Shown one piece after another: positions 31,578-42,923 of a stretch of 64,000 nt of DNA. Within the stretch, counting starts at the first letter, position 1; each line of letters opens with the position of its first letter. The translations under genes were made by a program, and so were the position numbers. This DNA comes from Pseudomonas sp. PA15(2017) (GTDB lineage: Bacteria; Pseudomonadota; Gammaproteobacteria; Pseudomonadales; Pseudomonadaceae): contig NZ_MSXV01000044.1 in assembly GCF_001945395.1 (NCBI RefSeq), positions 76,313-140,312 of the forward strand, in the 5' to 3' direction. Below the pieces are notes generated by a model. It was given only the letters and a program-made list of their open reading frames with translations, did not search any database and had not been told where the DNA came from.

Positions 31578-31860
31578 AGGCTTCAACCCTGGCTTTGAGC
31601 TTCTGGCCGGGGCGGAAGGTCACGACACGGCGGGCCGTGATCGGGATCTCCTCCCCTGTTTTTGGATTACGACCGGGGCGCTGACGCTTATCGCGCAGAT
31701 CGAAGTTACCGAAGCCTGAGAGCTTCACCTGCTCATTGAGTTCCAGTGCCTGGCGGATTTCTTCGAAGAAGAGCTCCACCAGTTCCTTGGCTTCTCGTTT
31801 GTTCAGGCCCAGCTCATCGTACAGACGTTCGGCCATCTCAGCTTTCGTCAGTGCCCCCAT
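31558..31860 (-). CDS. ihfA: Integration host factor subunit alpha
   Basis: 100 residues, full length, with [27 protein letters not shown], the DNA-bending arm of IHF/HU proteins. With IhfB it bends DNA at specific sites in transcription, replication and site-specific recombination. It follows pheT by 3 bases, as in other gammaproteobacteria. Its closeness to a tRNA island is coincidental in gene order, but IHF is a usual cofactor of tyrosine integrases. Confidence 0.98.
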   Translation of the reverse strand: MGALTKAEMAERLYDELGLNKREAKELVELFFEEIRQALELNEQVKLSGFGNFDLRDKRQRPGRNPKTGEEIPITARRVVTFRPGQKLKARVEAYAGTKS

Positions 31861-31863
31861 ACG

Positions 31864-34239
31864 CTAGTTCCTTAACGTGGCGTTGAACCTTTGTTCCAGG
31901 GAGGTGAGGATGTTTTGCGTGGTGGTGCTCACCTCATCGTCATTTAGAGTGCGCGATGGATGCTGCCAGGTCAAGCCGACCGCCAGGCTTTTTCTATGCG
32001 GATCAATACCTTTACCCTGATAAACATCAAATAACCTGAGGTCGGTGAGCCACTCGCCGGCCTGCTCGCGAATGTCGGCCAACAGGTTCTGGGCCGGCAC
32101 GTCACGGTCGACCAGCAGCGCCAAGTCGCGGCGCACTTCCGGGAAGCGCGACAGCTCCTTGAACGCCGGCATGCGGCCTGCGGTGATTTCGCTCAGCAGC
32201 AGCTCGAACAGGAACAGCGGCTGATCCAGGCCGAGGGCCTTGGCCAGCTCCGGGTGGATGGCACCTAGGTAACCGACCAGGCGCCCTTCGCGCTCGATGC
32301 GGGCGGTCTGGCCCGGGTGCAGGGCACTGTGCTCGCCCGGCACGAAGGTGAAGCTGGCGACGTCGCCTGCAGCGGCCAGCAGGGCCTCCACATCCGCCTT
32401 GGCGTCGAAGAAGTCGACGCTGTCACGGCCATGGGCCCAGCTTTCCGGCAGGCGGCTGCCGGTGATCACGCCGGCGAGCATTGGCTCTTGCTTCAGCTCA
32501 CCCAGCTGGCCGACGAAACGCAGGCCGCTTTCGAACAGGCGCACGCGCGACTGCTGGCGGTTGAGGTTGTGCTCCACGGCCTTGACCAGGCCCGGCCACA
32601 GCGAGGCGCGCATGGCGGCCATGTCGGCGGAGATCGGGTTGGTCAGGGTCAGCGGCTTGACGCCCGGGCTGAACAGCTCGAACAGCTTGGGATCGATGAA
32701 GCTGTAGGTGATCGCTTCCTGGTAACCACGGGCCACCAGCAGGCGGCGCAGCATCGGCAGGTCAGCGACGGCTTCGGCCTTGGTCTGCGGCGCCAGGCGC
32801 GCTTGCGGATAACGCACCGGCAGGCGGTTGTAACCATACAGGCGGGCCAGCTCTTCGATCAGGTCGACTTCCAGGCTGATGTCGAAGCGGTGGCTCGGCA
32901 CCTTAACCTGCCACTGCCCTGCTCCGCCTTCGACGCTCAGGCCCAGGGCACCCAGCAGCTTGACGATCAGCTCGTCGTCGAGCTTGAGGCCGAGCATCTG
33001 CTCGACGCGCTCGGCACGCAGGCTGATCGGCGCGACGCTTGGCAGTTGCGCCGAGTCGACCGCTTCAATGATCGGGCCGGCTTCGCCGCCAACGATCTCC
33101 AGCAGCAGCGCGGTGGCGCGCTCCATGGCTTCGCGGGCCAGTTGCGAATCCACGCCACGCTCGAAGCGGTGCGAAGAATCGGTGTGCAGGCCGTAGGAAC
33201 GGGCCTTGCCAGCCACGGCGATGGTGTCGAAGAAGGCGCTTTCCAGGAACAGATCATGGGTGGTGGCGCTGACGCCACTGTGCTCGCCGCCCATCACGCC
33301 GGCGATGGCCAGGGCGCGCTGGTGGTCGGCGATTACCAGGGTGTCGGCACGCAGGGTGACTTCCTGGCCGTCGAGCAGCACCAGCTTCTCGCCCTCTTCG
33401 GCCATGCGCACGCGAATGCCGCCCTGGATCACGTCCAGGTCGAAGGCGTGCATCGGCTGGCCGAGTTCGAGCATCACGTAGTTGGTGACGTCGACGGCGG
33501 CATCGATGCTGCGCACGTCGGCGCGGCGCAGGCGCTCGACCATCCAGCGCGGGGTCGGCTTGGACAGGTCGACGTTGCGCACCACGCGCCCCAGGTAACG
33601 CGGGCAGGCTTGCGGAGCCAGCACTTCGACCGGGCGCACTTCATCGTGGGCCGGGGCGACCGCCGCGACTTGCGGGCGGGTGACCGGCGCGTCGTACAGC
33701 GCGCCGACTTCACGGGCGAGACCCGCCAGGGACAGGCAGTCACCGCGATTGGGGGTCAGGTCGACCTCGATGCTGACGTCGTTGAGCTCGAAGTACTCGC
33801 GGATGTCCTGGCCAACCGGCGCATCGGCCGGCAGTTCCAGCAGGCCGTCGTTGTCTTCGCTGATCTGCAGCTCGGAGGCCGAGCAGAGCATGCCGTTGGA
33901 CTCGACGCCGCGCAGCTTGGCCTTCTTGATCTTGAAGTCGCCGGGCAGCTCGGCACCGATGGTGGCGAACGGAATCTTCAGGCCGGGGCGCACGTTGGGC
34001 GCGCCGCACACCACCTGGAAGGTTTCGCTGCCGTTGCTGACCTGGCACACGCGCAGTTTGTCGGCATCGGGGTGCTGCTCGGTGCTCAGCACTTCACCGA
34101 CGATCACGCCGCTGAAGGCACCGGCCACCGGGCTGACGCTGTCGACTTCCAGGCCGGCCATGGACAGGCGCGCGACCAGTTCGTCACGGCTAGCCTGGGG
34201 GCTCACCCAGCTGCGCAGCCACTGTTCACTGAATTTCAT
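31864..34239 (-). CDS. pheT: Phenylalanyl-tRNA synthetase beta subunit
   Basis: 791 residues, the usual length. It has an N-terminal tRNA-binding (EMAP-like) domain (about 39-148), B3/B4 editing domain, B5 domain, and a C-terminal anticodon-binding domain ending SLEQRFNATLRN. With PheS it forms the alpha2-beta2 enzyme that charges tRNA-Phe; the beta chain removes mischarged tyrosine. It lies between pheS (45 bases upstream) and ihfA. No defects seen. Confidence 0.98.
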   Translation of the reverse strand: MKFSEQWLRSWVSPQASRDELVARLSMAGLEVDSVSPVAGAFSGVIVGEVLSTEQHPDADKLRVCQVSNGSETFQVVCGAPNVRPGLKIPFATIGAELPGDFKIKKAKLRGVESNGMLCSASELQISEDNDGLLELPADAPVGQDIREYFELNDVSIEVDLTPNRGDCLSLAGLAREVGALYDAPVTRPQVAAVAPAHDEVRPVEVLAPQACPRYLGRVVRNVDLSKPTPRWMVERLRRADVRSIDAAVDVTNYVMLELGQPMHAFDLDVIQGGIRVRMAEEGEKLVLLDGQEVTLRADTLVIADHQRALAIAGVMGGEHSGVSATTHDLFLESAFFDTIAVAGKARSYGLHTDSSHRFERGVDSQLAREAMERATALLLEIVGGEAGPIIEAVDSAQLPSVAPISLRAERVEQMLGLKLDDELIVKLLGALGLSVEGGAGQWQVKVPSHRFDISLEVDLIEELARLYGYNRLPVRYPQARLAPQTKAEAVADLPMLRRLLVARGYQEAITYSFIDPKLFELFSPGVKPLTLTNPISADMAAMRASLWPGLVKAVEHNLNRQQSRVRLFESGLRFVGQLGELKQEPMLAGVITGSRLPESWAHGRDSVDFFDAKADVEALLAAAGDVASFTFVPGEHSALHPGQTARIEREGRLVGYLGAIHPELAKALGLDQPLFLFELLLSEITAGRMPAFKELSRFPEVRRDLALLVDRDVPAQNLLADIREQAGEWLTDLRLFDVYQGKGIDPHRKSLAVGLTWQHPSRTLNDDEVSTTTQNILTSLEQRFNATLRN

Positions 34240-34284
34240 GTTGTCTGTTCTCCTGATCGAATTCGATTACGAAACTGCTGGGGG

Positions 34285-35301
<1,017 letters not shown>

Positions 35302-35322
35302 TTACAGACTCCAGATACGAAA

Positions 35323-35352
35323 CAGGGGAAGAGCTTGAAGGCTCTTCCCCTG
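35323..35352 (-). terminator. Hairpin between rplT and pheS
   Basis: Perfect 12-bp stem CAGGGGAAGAGC / GCTCTTCCCCTG with a 6-base loop, followed on the minus strand by TTTCG and, 21 bases later, the pheS ATG. It may end part of the infC-rpmI-rplT transcripts or attenuate pheST. A smaller CACCGGG-AAA-CCCGGTG hairpin lies at 35402-35418. Confidence 0.6.
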
Positions 35353-35430
35353 TCGATGACGTTTAGAGTCGACCTGCGGGTTACGCCTGTCGCCTCTAGT
35401 GCACCGGGAAACCCGGTGATTGTCGGGGAC

Positions 35431-35787
35431 TTAAGCCAGTACGGCTTTCGCTTTCTCGACAATCGCAGCAAACGCCGCTTTTTCGTTCACTGCCAGATCA
35501 GCCAGAACCTTGCGGTCGATTTCGATCGACGCTTTTTTCAGGCCAGCGATCAGACGGCTGTAGGACAGACCGTTGATGCGAGCACCAGCGTTGATACGAG
35601 CGATCCACAGAGCGCGGAATTGACGCTTCTTCTGGCGACGGTCACGGTAGGCGTATTGACCCGCCTTGATGACAGCCTGCTTGGCAACACGGAATACACG
35701 CGAACGTGCGCCGTAGTAGCCTTTAGCCAGTTTCAGGATTTTTTTGTGACGAGCACGAGCGATAACGCCACGCTTAACACGAGCCAT
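35431..35787 (-). CDS. rplT: Ribosomal protein L20
   Basis: 118 residues, standard length, beginning [20 protein letters not shown]20 binds 23S rRNA early in 50S assembly. In E. coli it also represses translation of rpmI-rplT by binding a pseudoknot; the order infC-rpmI-rplT is kept here, so similar control is possible. Confidence 0.98.
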   Translation of the reverse strand: MARVKRGVIARARHKKILKLAKGYYGARSRVFRVAKQAVIKAGQYAYRDRRQKKRQFRALWIARINAGARINGLSYSRLIAGLKKASIEIDRKVLADLAVNEKAAFAAIVEKAKAVLA

Positions 35788-35814
35788 GAGTAATTTCCTC
35801 TATCTTGACCGAGA

Positions 35815-36009
35815 TTAACGAACGCGCAGCATGCGCTCGACTTTTGCCTTGTCCGACGGATGCATCAGCTCGCTACCGCGAAGTTGACGCTTACGCTTGG
35901 TGGACATCTTGGTCAGGATGTGGCTCTTGAAAGCATGCTTGTGCTTGAAGCCCGCAGCCGTTTTGAGAAAGCGCTTGGCAGCGCCGCTCTTGGTTTTCAT
36001 CTTTGGCAT
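35815..36009 (-). CDS. rpmI: Ribosomal protein L35
   Basis: 64 residues starting [20 protein letters not shown], complete. It belongs to the large ribosomal subunit. It lies 27 bases before rplT and 59 bases after infC in one operon. Confidence 0.98.
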   Translation of the reverse strand: MPKMKTKSGAAKRFLKTAAGFKHKHAFKSHILTKMSTKRKRQLRGSELMHPSDKAKVERMLRVR

Positions 36010-36068
36010 GTTCGTAACTCCGCATTCAGTTGATATAGATAACCATAAGGCCTGCCGTGCCCTGGAGG

Positions 36069-36617
36069 TTATTTCTTGCGTTTGGGGGCGATGACCATCA
36101 TTAGCTGGCGTCCTTCCATCTTAGGATGCTGTTCGACGGTACCGTGTTCAGCGAGGTCGGCTTCGACCCGCTTCAACAGTTCCATACCCAGCTCCTGGTG
36201 GGCCATCTCACGGCCACGGAATCTCAGAGAGATCTTGGCCTTGTCCCCTTCCATCAGGAAACGTACCAGGTTGCGTAGTTTTACCTGGTAATCCCCTTCT
36301 TCCGTCCCTGGACGAAACTTGATTTCCTTGATCTGCTGCTGGTGCTGGTTCTTCTTGGCAATGGCAGCTTGCTTCTTCTTCTCGAAGAGGTGCTTGCCGT
36401 AGTCCATGATCCTGCACACAGGCGGCTGGGCGTCGGCAGAGATTTCTACCAGGTCCAGCTTGGCCTCTTCAGCGATCCTAAGCGCTTCATCAATAGAGAC
36501 GATGCCAATTTGCTCACCGTCAGCGCCAATTAACCGAACCTCGCGTGCCGAGATATTCTCGTTGATCGGAGCCTTCGGGGCGCCTCGTTTATCTTGTCTC
36601 ATATCACGCTTAATAAT
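36069..36617 (-). CDS. infC: Translation initiation factor IF-3, AUU start
   Basis: 182 residues when begun at ATT 36617, five codons before the first ATG (36602). GGAG lies 5 bases upstream of this ATT, and the extra residues (MIKRD before MRQDKR) fit Pseudomonas IF-3. A rare AUU start is the known basis of IF-3 autoregulation: IF-3 rejects initiation at AUU on its own mRNA. The N- and C-domains are complete ([19 protein letters not shown] to the basic C-terminus). The gene starts 2 bases after the thrS stop. Confidence 0.93.
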   Translation of the reverse strand: MIKRDMRQDKRGAPKAPINENISAREVRLIGADGEQIGIVSIDEALRIAEEAKLDLVEISADAQPPVCRIMDYGKHLFEKKKQAAIAKKNQHQQQIKEIKFRPGTEEGDYQVKLRNLVRFLMEGDKAKISLRFRGREMAHQELGMELLKRVEADLAEHGTVEQHPKMEGRQLMMVIAPKRKK

Positions 36618-36619
36618 GA

Positions 36620-38542
36620 TTACTCCAATTCTTGGCGACCACGCCGGGAAACCGCTTGCGCGAGCAATTCAGTGAATTGAGCGACGGGCATGGAGCCCAG
36701 ATCGGCACCCTCACGAGTGCGCACAGCGACAGTTCTTGTCTCGACTTCCCGATCGCCGATCACCAGCAGATAGGGAACCTTGAGCAAAGTATGCTCGCGG
36801 ATTTTAAAGCCAATCTTCTCGTTCCTCAAGTCCGACTTGGCACGAAATCCGTTTTGATTCAACGTTTTTTCGACTTCGAGGGCGAAATCGGCCTGCTTGT
36901 CGGTAATGTTCATGATCACCGCCTGGGTCGGCGCCAGCCACGCCGGGAACACGCCGGCATAGTGCTCGATCAGCATGCCGATGAAGCGCTCGAACGAACC
37001 GAGGATGGCACGGTGCAGCATGACCGGGCGCACGCGGCTGTTGTCTTCGGCGATGTAGCTGGCGTCGAGGCGCTCCGGCAGGTTCGGATCGTACTGCAGG
37101 GTGCCGCACTGCCAGTTACGGCCGAGGCAGTCGCGCAGGGTGAACTCGATCTTCGGGCCGTAGAACGCGCCCTCGCCCGGCTGGTATTCCCACTCCAGGC
37201 CGGATTCGTTCAGCGCATCGGCCAGTGCGCCTTCGGCGCGATCCCACAGCTCTTCGGAACCCACGCGCTTGGCCGGGCGAGTCGACAGCTTCATGGCGAT
37301 GTCGGTGAAGCCGAAGTCCTTGTAGACGTCCAGGGTCAGCTTGATGAAATCGGCCGCTTCCTTCTTCACCTGTTCTTCGGTGCAGAAGATGTGCGCATCG
37401 TCCTGCACGAAGCCACGCACGCGCATGATGCCGTGCAGCGCGCCGGACGGTTCGTTGCGGTGGCAGGCACCGAACTCGGCGAGGCGCAGCGGCAGGTCAC
37501 GGTAGGACTTCAAACCCTGGTTGAACACCTGCACGTGGCACGGGCAGTTCATCGGCTTCACCGCGTAGTCACGGCTTTCCGACGAGGTGGTGAACATGTT
37601 CTCGGCGTAGTTGGACCAGTGGCCGGAGCGCTCCCAGAGGATGCGATCGACGACCTGCGGGGTCTTGATTTCCAGGTAACCGTTCTCGCGCTGCACCTGG
37701 CGCATGTACTGCTCGAGCACCTGATAGACGGTCCAGCCGTTGGCGTGCCAGAACACCATGCCCGGTGCTTCTTCCTGCAGGTGAAACAGGTCGAGCTGTT
37801 TGCCGATCTTGCGGTGATCACGCTTCTCGGCTTCTTCGATGCGCTGGATGTAGGCCGCCAGCTGCTTCTTGTCCGCCCAGGCGGTGCCGTAGACGCGCTG
37901 CAGCTGCTCGTTCTTGGCGTCGCCACGCCAGTAGGCGCCGGACAGCTTGGTCAGCTTGAACGCCTTGAGGAAGCGGGTGTTGGGCACGTGCGGGCCGCGG
38001 CACATATCCACGTATTCTTCGTGGTAGTACAGGCCCATAGACTGCTCGCCCGGCATATCGTCGACCAGGCGCAGCTTGTAGTCTTCGCCACGGGACTTGA
38101 ACACGTCGATGACTTCGGCACGCGGCGTCACTTTCTTGATGACGTCGTAGTCCTTGTCGATCAGCTCTTTCATGCGCGCTTCGATGGCGGTCACGTCTTC
38201 AGGCGTGAAGGGGCGCTCATAGGCGATGTCGTAATAGAAGCCATCGTCGATGACCGGACCGATGACCATGCGCGCAGTCGGGTACAGCTGCTTGACCGCG
38301 TGACCGACCAAGTGGGCGCAGGAGTGGCGGATGATCTCGACGCCCTCCTGGTCCTTCGGCGTGATGATCTGCAGGGTCGCATCGTTTTCGATCAGGTCGC
38401 AGGCGTCGACCAGACGGCCGTCGACCTTGCCGGCAACGGTGGCCTTGGCCAAGCCGGCGCCAATGGATTGCGCCACCTCGAGTACGGATACCGGGTGATC
38501 GAACGAACGCTGACTGCCATCGGGAAGAGTAATGGTGGGCAT
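36620..38542 (-). CDS. thrS: Threonyl-tRNA synthetase
   Basis: 640 residues from ATG 38542 ([11 protein letters not shown]), the usual length; the open frame extends upstream but is not coding. It has a TGS domain (1-62), an editing domain with the HxxxH site ([11 protein letters not shown]), a class II core with motif 2 ([20 protein letters not shown]) and motif 3 ([17 protein letters not shown]), and an anticodon-binding domain. It edits mischarged serine and charges tRNA-Thr. It is the first gene of thrS-infC-rpmI-rplT. The 291-base leader up to tRNA-Val holds no other gene. Confidence 0.98.
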   Translation of the reverse strand: MPTITLPDGSQRSFDHPVSVLEVAQSIGAGLAKATVAGKVDGRLVDACDLIENDATLQIITPKDQEGVEIIRHSCAHLVGHAVKQLYPTARMVIGPVIDDGFYYDIAYERPFTPEDVTAIEARMKELIDKDYDVIKKVTPRAEVIDVFKSRGEDYKLRLVDDMPGEQSMGLYYHEEYVDMCRGPHVPNTRFLKAFKLTKLSGAYWRGDAKNEQLQRVYGTAWADKKQLAAYIQRIEEAEKRDHRKIGKQLDLFHLQEEAPGMVFWHANGWTVYQVLEQYMRQVQRENGYLEIKTPQVVDRILWERSGHWSNYAENMFTTSSESRDYAVKPMNCPCHVQVFNQGLKSYRDLPLRLAEFGACHRNEPSGALHGIMRVRGFVQDDAHIFCTEEQVKKEAADFIKLTLDVYKDFGFTDIAMKLSTRPAKRVGSEELWDRAEGALADALNESGLEWEYQPGEGAFYGPKIEFTLRDCLGRNWQCGTLQYDPNLPERLDASYIAEDNSRVRPVMLHRAILGSFERFIGMLIEHYAGVFPAWLAPTQAVIMNITDKQADFALEVEKTLNQNGFRAKSDLRNEKIGFKIREHTLLKVPYLLVIGDREVETRTVAVRTREGADLGSMPVAQFTELLAQAVSRRGRQELE

Positions 38543-38796
38543 GGCGCCTCCTCTCCTAGTGGTGACCTCTACCAAAGGCCACATGGGTTGGGATGAGCCA
38601 GTAAGCGATCCGGTGGCGTATCTGCCATACAGAGGCAGGGGCCGTGAGGCCAACCGAGAACGAACCGCAGTCACTGGAGGATGTGAAACGGTGGATGCTT
38701 TCAGAATCGCGCGAGCCTGACAAGGCAAACCGGCCATCTTCGAGAAACTCCGAAGCACCGGGCGCAACCCGCGACGGCAACGCAAAAACGACGAGC

Positions 38797-38825
38797 AAAA
38801 AAAATGGCCGCCGAAGCGACCATTT
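38797..38825 (-). terminator. tRNA-Val terminator
   Basis: Stem 38802-38811 / 38816-38825 with one mismatch and a TTCG-type loop, then an eight-base U-run on the minus strand, 8 bases after the tRNA-Val CCA. Confidence 0.8.
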
Positions 38826-38833
38826 AAAGAATT

Positions 38834-38910
38834 TGGTAGGCACAATTGGATTCGAACCAACGACCCCCACCATGTCAAGGTGGTGCTCTAACCAACTGAG
38901 CTATGTGCCT
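38834..38910 (-). tRNA. tRNA-Val(GAC)
   Basis: 77 bases with encoded CCA. Acceptor stem AGGCACA / TGTGCCT; anticodon loop TTGACAT gives GAC; T loop GTTCGAATC. It lies upstream of thrS on the same strand with its own terminator. Confidence 0.97.
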
Positions 38911-39043
38911 GCTGTGGGTGCGCATTCTACGGAGCAGCGAAAAAGAGTCAACACCTTTTTTCGCTAACTGACTAAAAAAACTGAGTTTTTTTGATTTGGT
39001 GGGTTTGGATGCCCTGCCCCTTTGCGCGAGGCTGCCGGAAATT

Positions 39044-39074
39044 CCTGGGTATCGCTTCGCTCGACCCAGGCTAC
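39044..39074. repeat. REP-like hairpin, CCTGGGT family
   Basis: CCTGGGTATCGCTTCGCTCG, then ACCCAGGCTAC: an imperfect palindrome. Related copies are at 44641-44732 and 58455-58485. It lies in the 440-base gap between tRNA-Val and the C39-peptidase gene, which holds no gene. Confidence 0.7.
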
Positions 39075-39182
39075 GACTCGGCACTTATGTGGAGGGCGTG
39101 CCGTGGGTAAGCCTCGTATCTCGATGCAGCTATCGATGGGCTGTGCCCGTCCTACGGTCAATAAGGGGGAGCGGTGATCTCC

Positions 39183-39249
39183 GTGGGAGCGGGCGGGGAA
39201 GCCTAGTTCATGCCCGCGAAAGTAAATCGCGGGCATGGCCCGCTCCCAC
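39183..39249. repeat. REP-like nested hairpin, GTGGGAGC family
   Basis: Outer arms GTGGGAGCGGGC / GCCCGCTCCCAC enclose a second palindrome CATGCCCGCGA / TCGCGGGCATG. It belongs to the same family as copies at 42793, 58321, 62814, 63021 and 63230. Confidence 0.75.
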
Positions 39250-39301
39250 AATTAAGCCGCTTCCGACTATGAGGGAGTTGCCCTACTCTATTTTCGACAC
39301 A

Positions 39302-39334
39302 AACAAAAAACGGCGCTCGATGAGCGCCGTTCGT
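39302..39334 (-). terminator. Intrinsic terminator of the C39-peptidase gene
   Basis: ACGGCGCT / AGCGCCGT stem (39310-39317 / 39323-39330) with a U-run on the minus strand, 17 bases after the gene's stop. Confidence 0.8.
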
Positions 39335-39350
39335 TTTCCCGCAATTACCA

Positions 39351-40310
39351 CTACTGAACCGGACAGGCCACAGGAGCCGCGCACTGCTCGCTGGCAGCGC
39401 CCTGCTTGCCGATCACGGTGAAGCGCTTGTCGTCCGGTTTCAGGCGCTGGGCGCACTGGCGGGCACTGGCGGCTTCGGCCTTGCAGCCGCGCTCGTCGAG
39501 CACCTGGGACAGGTTGAACCAGCCCGGAGCGAAATCCGCCTGGCGGCTGACGCTTTCGCGAAAAGCCGCCTCGGCGCCGCGCAGGTCACCGCCGGCATAG
39601 CGGCTGTTGGCCAGGGCGAACCAGCCCACGGCCTGTTCGGGCCAACGCTGGGTCGCGGTGCGGTAGGCGTGCTGGGCGACGTCCTTGCGGCCAACCTCCT
39701 CCAGATCCGCCGCGGCTTTGAGCCATACGGTCGGCTCGGCGGTGGCGGGCAAGGTATCGGGCGGCACGGTGACCACGGCCCAGCGATTGCCACGGGCCCA
39801 GGTTTTGTCGAAGGCGGCGAATTCGGTCACCCAGCGGCGGGTGGTGCCGGAGCGCAGGATGAGTTTCTCTTCACGACGGTCGTAGCCCACCAGCACCGCA
39901 AAATGCCACCGCGGGTACCAATCGAAGCCCAGGTTCTGCAACACCAGCACGGGGTTGCCGGCAGCGACCTCGGCGAGCAGCGAGTCGAGCTGCGGCTTGA
40001 GCGGGTAGACGAGCAGGTCGTGAGCGCGCGCCGCGGCGACCATCTCGACCTGCAGGCTGCCTTCACGGCCAGGAATGTAGACCTGATCCTGCAGGAAGCC
40101 CGGCGTGGTCAGCACACCGCGCTGGTTGAGCATGGTCGCCAGGGCGGCCGGCCCACATTGATAGGCGCTCTGCGGATAGAAGGGAACGCTGCTGAGCTCG
40201 ACCCGCTCAGGCAGGCGCCCGGTTTCCGGTGACAACACCGGAGACCGGGCGCACGCACTGAGCAGAACGATCAGAAATGAAGCGCAGAGCAGTCTTAGCG
40301 ATTTATGCAT
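39351..40310 (-). CDS. C39-family peptidase lipoprotein with TPR repeats (PA2778-like)
   Basis: 319 residues. A lipoprotein signal ends in LLSAC (cysteine 19). A papain-like C39 domain (about 40-185) has QCGPAALATML with the catalytic cysteine and HFAVLVGYD with the histidine. TPR repeats (about 200-290: AQHAYRTATQRWPEQAVGWFALANS) follow. It is likely anchored in an envelope membrane and cleaves an unknown peptide. It overlaps the upstream PA2779-like gene by 16 bases; the pair is conserved in Pseudomonas. Confidence 0.88.
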   Translation of the reverse strand: MHKSLRLLCASFLIVLLSACARSPVLSPETGRLPERVELSSVPFYPQSAYQCGPAALATMLNQRGVLTTPGFLQDQVYIPGREGSLQVEMVAAARAHDLLVYPLKPQLDSLLAEVAAGNPVLVLQNLGFDWYPRWHFAVLVGYDRREEKLILRSGTTRRWVTEFAAFDKTWARGNRWAVVTVPPDTLPATAEPTVWLKAAADLEEVGRKDVAQHAYRTATQRWPEQAVGWFALANSRYAGGDLRGAEAAFRESVSRQADFAPGWFNLSQVLDERGCKAEAASARQCAQRLKPDDKRFTVIGKQGAASEQCAAPVACPVQ

Positions 40311-40696
40311 TTCACGAAACTGAAGATGTCGGTGGCGCAGAGCATATCGGTGATGATGAAGATCACCAAGAACAACACGATGATGCCAACCACGCCGGCA
40401 CCAGCCGGGGCTTCAGACAGTTGCTGGTTGAATTGCGACAGTTCGGCACTGGTCAGGTTGTTGATGCGGTTCTCTACCTGGTCACGCTCCACGCCCATGG
40501 CGAGCAGTTTGTCCTTGACCTGCTGATCATCGAGCATCGACAGCAGTTGCTGACGGTCGACCTGCTGTTGCTGCTCGGTCAGCACTTCACCCGTGCCGAT
40601 CATCGCGGCATTGGCGAGTGGAACCTGGGCGATCATCAGGACATGGAACACTGCCAGCATGGCAGCCAAGCGACGAAAGAACGGGGATTTGGTCAT
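40295..40696 (-). CDS. PA2779-family small membrane protein
   Basis: 133 residues from ATG 40696, with GGAGA 8 bases upstream; the longer open frame is non-coding. A signal peptide (1-30, cleavage near ANA-A), a helical middle rich in Gln (LTEQQQQVDRQQLL) and one C-terminal membrane helix (about 100-117) are seen. It is co-transcribed with the C39-peptidase gene and could be the substrate or anchor for it; the function has not been established. Confidence 0.85.
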   Translation of the reverse strand: MTKSPFFRRLAAMLAVFHVLMIAQVPLANAAMIGTGEVLTEQQQQVDRQQLLSMLDDQQVKDKLLAMGVERDQVENRINNLTSAELSQFNQQLSEAPAGAGVVGIIVLFLVIFIITDMLCATDIFSFVKCINR

Positions 40697-40859
40697 TTTT
40701 GGTATCTCCTCATCAACCATCATCCTAGACCCGTGTGGCACACAGCCAGTTCCGCCTATATCTGCCGCTCGCTCGCCCTCCCCTACACGCCTGTGACTGC
40801 GCGGCCTGCAGCCGCATCGGCCGCCCCTGAGCAAAGGCCTTTCTCCATTAACCAAAAGC

Positions 40860-41753
40860 TCAGGCCATGGTGCCCAATTCGCTGCTCAGGTAATCGAGAA
40901 AACAGGTGATACGCGAGGTGAGCGCCGTGTTGCGGTAGTACACGGCGTGGATCGGCTGACGAACCTCCACGGTGTGTTCGGCGAGCACCTGCACCAGATC
41001 GCCGCGGCTGCGGTCGAGGTGGGTCATGAAGTCCGCCAGGCAGACCATCCCAACGCCCTCCAGCGCCAGCTGACGCAAGGTTTCGCCGCTGGAGGCCTGC
41101 AAGGTCGGCACGATGTCCAGGCTTTCGCCCCCGGCGTGGCGCAGCGGCCAACGGTTGAGGCTGTCGGGCTGGGTGAAGCCAAGCAGGCTATGGCCTTGCA
41201 GCGCGGCGACGCTAGCGGGCGCGCCGTGGGCGGCCAGGTACGCCGGGCTGGCCAGCACCCGCAGCCGGCTGCTGTCCAGCGGCCGTGCGTGCAGGGTCGA
41301 GTCGCGCAATGGGCCGATACGGATGGCCACGTCGGTGCGCTGCTCGATGAGGTCGATGATCTGGTCGCTGCTGTGCAGCTCCAGCTCGATGTTCGGGTAG
41401 CGCTCGCGAAACCCCTTGATCAGCGGCACCACGGCATGCAGCACGAACGGCGCCGCGGCGTTGACGCGCAAGCGTCCGGCTGGCGTTTGCCGGCGCACGC
41501 GCATCTGTTCTTCGGCCTCCTCGACGCTGGCGAGGATCCGCCGCGCCTGAAGCAGAAAAGCCTGTCCCTCTTCGGTCAGCTCCAGGCGCCGGGTGGTGCG
41601 CTGCAGCAGGGTGACATCGAGCTTCTCTTCAAGCCGGCTGAGGGCGCGGCTGATGCCCGAAGCGGTCTGCCCCAGTTGCTGAGCGGCGGCGCTGATCGAG
41701 CCGGCGGCGACCACGGTGCTGAACGCGAGGAGTTCGTCGAGGGAGGTTTTCAT
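40860..41753 (-). CDS. LysR-type transcriptional regulator
   Basis: 297 residues from ATG 41753. N-terminal winged helix ([38 protein letters not shown]), then the periplasmic-binding-like effector domain (about 88-290). It is divergent from the dkgB gene across 154 bases, so it probably controls that gene and itself from this gap. The inducer is unknown. Confidence 0.93.
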   Translation of the reverse strand: MKTSLDELLAFSTVVAAGSISAAAQQLGQTASGISRALSRLEEKLDVTLLQRTTRRLELTEEGQAFLLQARRILASVEEAEEQMRVRRQTPAGRLRVNAAAPFVLHAVVPLIKGFRERYPNIELELHSSDQIIDLIEQRTDVAIRIGPLRDSTLHARPLDSSRLRVLASPAYLAAHGAPASVAALQGHSLLGFTQPDSLNRWPLRHAGGESLDIVPTLQASSGETLRQLALEGVGMVCLADFMTHLDRSRGDLVQVLAEHTVEVRQPIHAVYYRNTALTSRITCFLDYLSSELGTMA

Positions 41754-41907
41754 GGCGGCAATTCGTGACCGAGCAGCAAATATGTTTGCCATGAAACGCG
41801 GTTTTTCCGCACAAGTCCACGCTCCATACTCACTCGCCAATCCAGCGCAACAAGCGCTGGGCAGTGCTGTCAGCTGCAGACAGTCGTTCATTTCACAGGA
41901 GACTCCC

Positions 41908-42711
41908 ATGCCACAGATTCCCGCCCTCGGCCTCGGCACCTACCGCCTCAAGGACCAGCAGGTCATCGACTCGGTACGCAATGGCCTGGAGCTCGGCTAC
42001 CGGCACATCGATACCGCTCAGATCTACGGCAACGAGGCCGAGGTTGGCCAGGCCATCGCCGATGGTGGCGTGCCGCGCAGCGAACTGTTCGTCACCACCA
42101 AGATCTGGGTCGACAACCTGGGCGCCGACAAGCTGATCCCCAGCCTCAAGGAGAGCCTGCACAAGCTGCGCATGGAGCAGGTCGACCTGACGCTGATTCA
42201 CTGGCCGTCGCCAGACGATGAACTCCAGGTCGCCGAGTACCTGGCTGCCCTCTTGGAAGCCAAGGCTGCCGGCCTCACCGCACAGCTGGGGGTTTCCAAC
42301 TTTACCAACGCGCACCTGCAGCAGGCCATGGAAGTGGTCGGCGCCGATCAGATCGCCACCCACCAGGTGGAGATTCACCCCTTCCTGCAGAACCGCAAGG
42401 TCGTCGAATTCGCCCAGGAACACGGCATTCACCTGACCGCCTACATGCCACTGGCCTATGGCAAGGTGATGAGCGATCCGGTGATCCAGGAAATCGCCAG
42501 CCGGCATGCCGCCAACCCGGCGCAGGTCGCACTGGCCTGGGCGCTGCAACAGGGCTTCGCAGTGATCCCCTCGTCGACCAAGCGCGCCAATCTGGAGAGC
42601 AATCTCGGCGCTTTGAAGCTCACCCTCAGCGACCAGGACATGGCCGCCATCGCCGGGCTGGAGCGCGGCGAACGCCTGGCCAACCCGGACTTCGCGCCGC
42701 AGTGGGATTGA
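41908..42711 (+). CDS. dkgB: 2,5-diketo-D-gluconate reductase B-like aldo-keto reductase
   Basis: 267 residues, equal to the family. Aldo-keto reductase tetrad: D in [11 protein letters not shown] with Y in IYGNE, K in TTKIW, and H in LIHWP. NADPH-site residues [14 protein letters not shown] lie near the C-terminus. It reduces small carbonyls such as methylglyoxal and 2,5-diketogluconate with NADPH. The start at 41908 has AGGAGA upstream. It is divergent from the LysR gene and ends before a REP element. Confidence 0.92.
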   Translation: MPQIPALGLGTYRLKDQQVIDSVRNGLELGYRHIDTAQIYGNEAEVGQAIADGGVPRSELFVTTKIWVDNLGADKLIPSLKESLHKLRMEQVDLTLIHWPSPDDELQVAEYLAALLEAKAAGLTAQLGVSNFTNAHLQQAMEVVGADQIATHQVEIHPFLQNRKVVEFAQEHGIHLTAYMPLAYGKVMSDPVIQEIASRHAANPAQVALAWALQQGFAVIPSSTKRANLESNLGALKLTLSDQDMAAIAGLERGERLANPDFAPQWD

Positions 42712-42792
42712 GCGCCCGGCTCAGAGCCTGTTCACGATCTTTATACGCCTGAAGCGGCAAGTACAAGGCAGAAGCGGCCGTTCGCCGATCCA

Positions 42793-42846
42793 CTGTGGGA
42801 GCGCGCCATGCGCGCGAAAAATCGCGGGCATGGCCCGCTCCCACAG
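42793..42846. repeat. REP-like hairpin, GTGGGAGC family
   Basis: CTGTGGGAGCGCGCCATGCG to GCCCGCTCCCACAG with a GCGCGAAAAATCGCGGGC centre. It lies between the convergent dkgB and arfB genes. The flank GCCGTTCGCCGATCCACTG is shared with the copy at 62814. Confidence 0.8.
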
Positions 42847-42923
42847 GCACTGCGCCGATGTCCGCTCCCGCCACTTGGCTGCCAGAATCCGCGAGCATGG
42901 GCTGAACGGTCATGAACAGCCCC

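Noticed and set aside
38543..38878. 112-residue N-terminal extension of thrS
   Set aside because: The start at 38542 gives the normal 640-residue length; the extension overlaps the tRNA-Val terminator and part of the tRNA.
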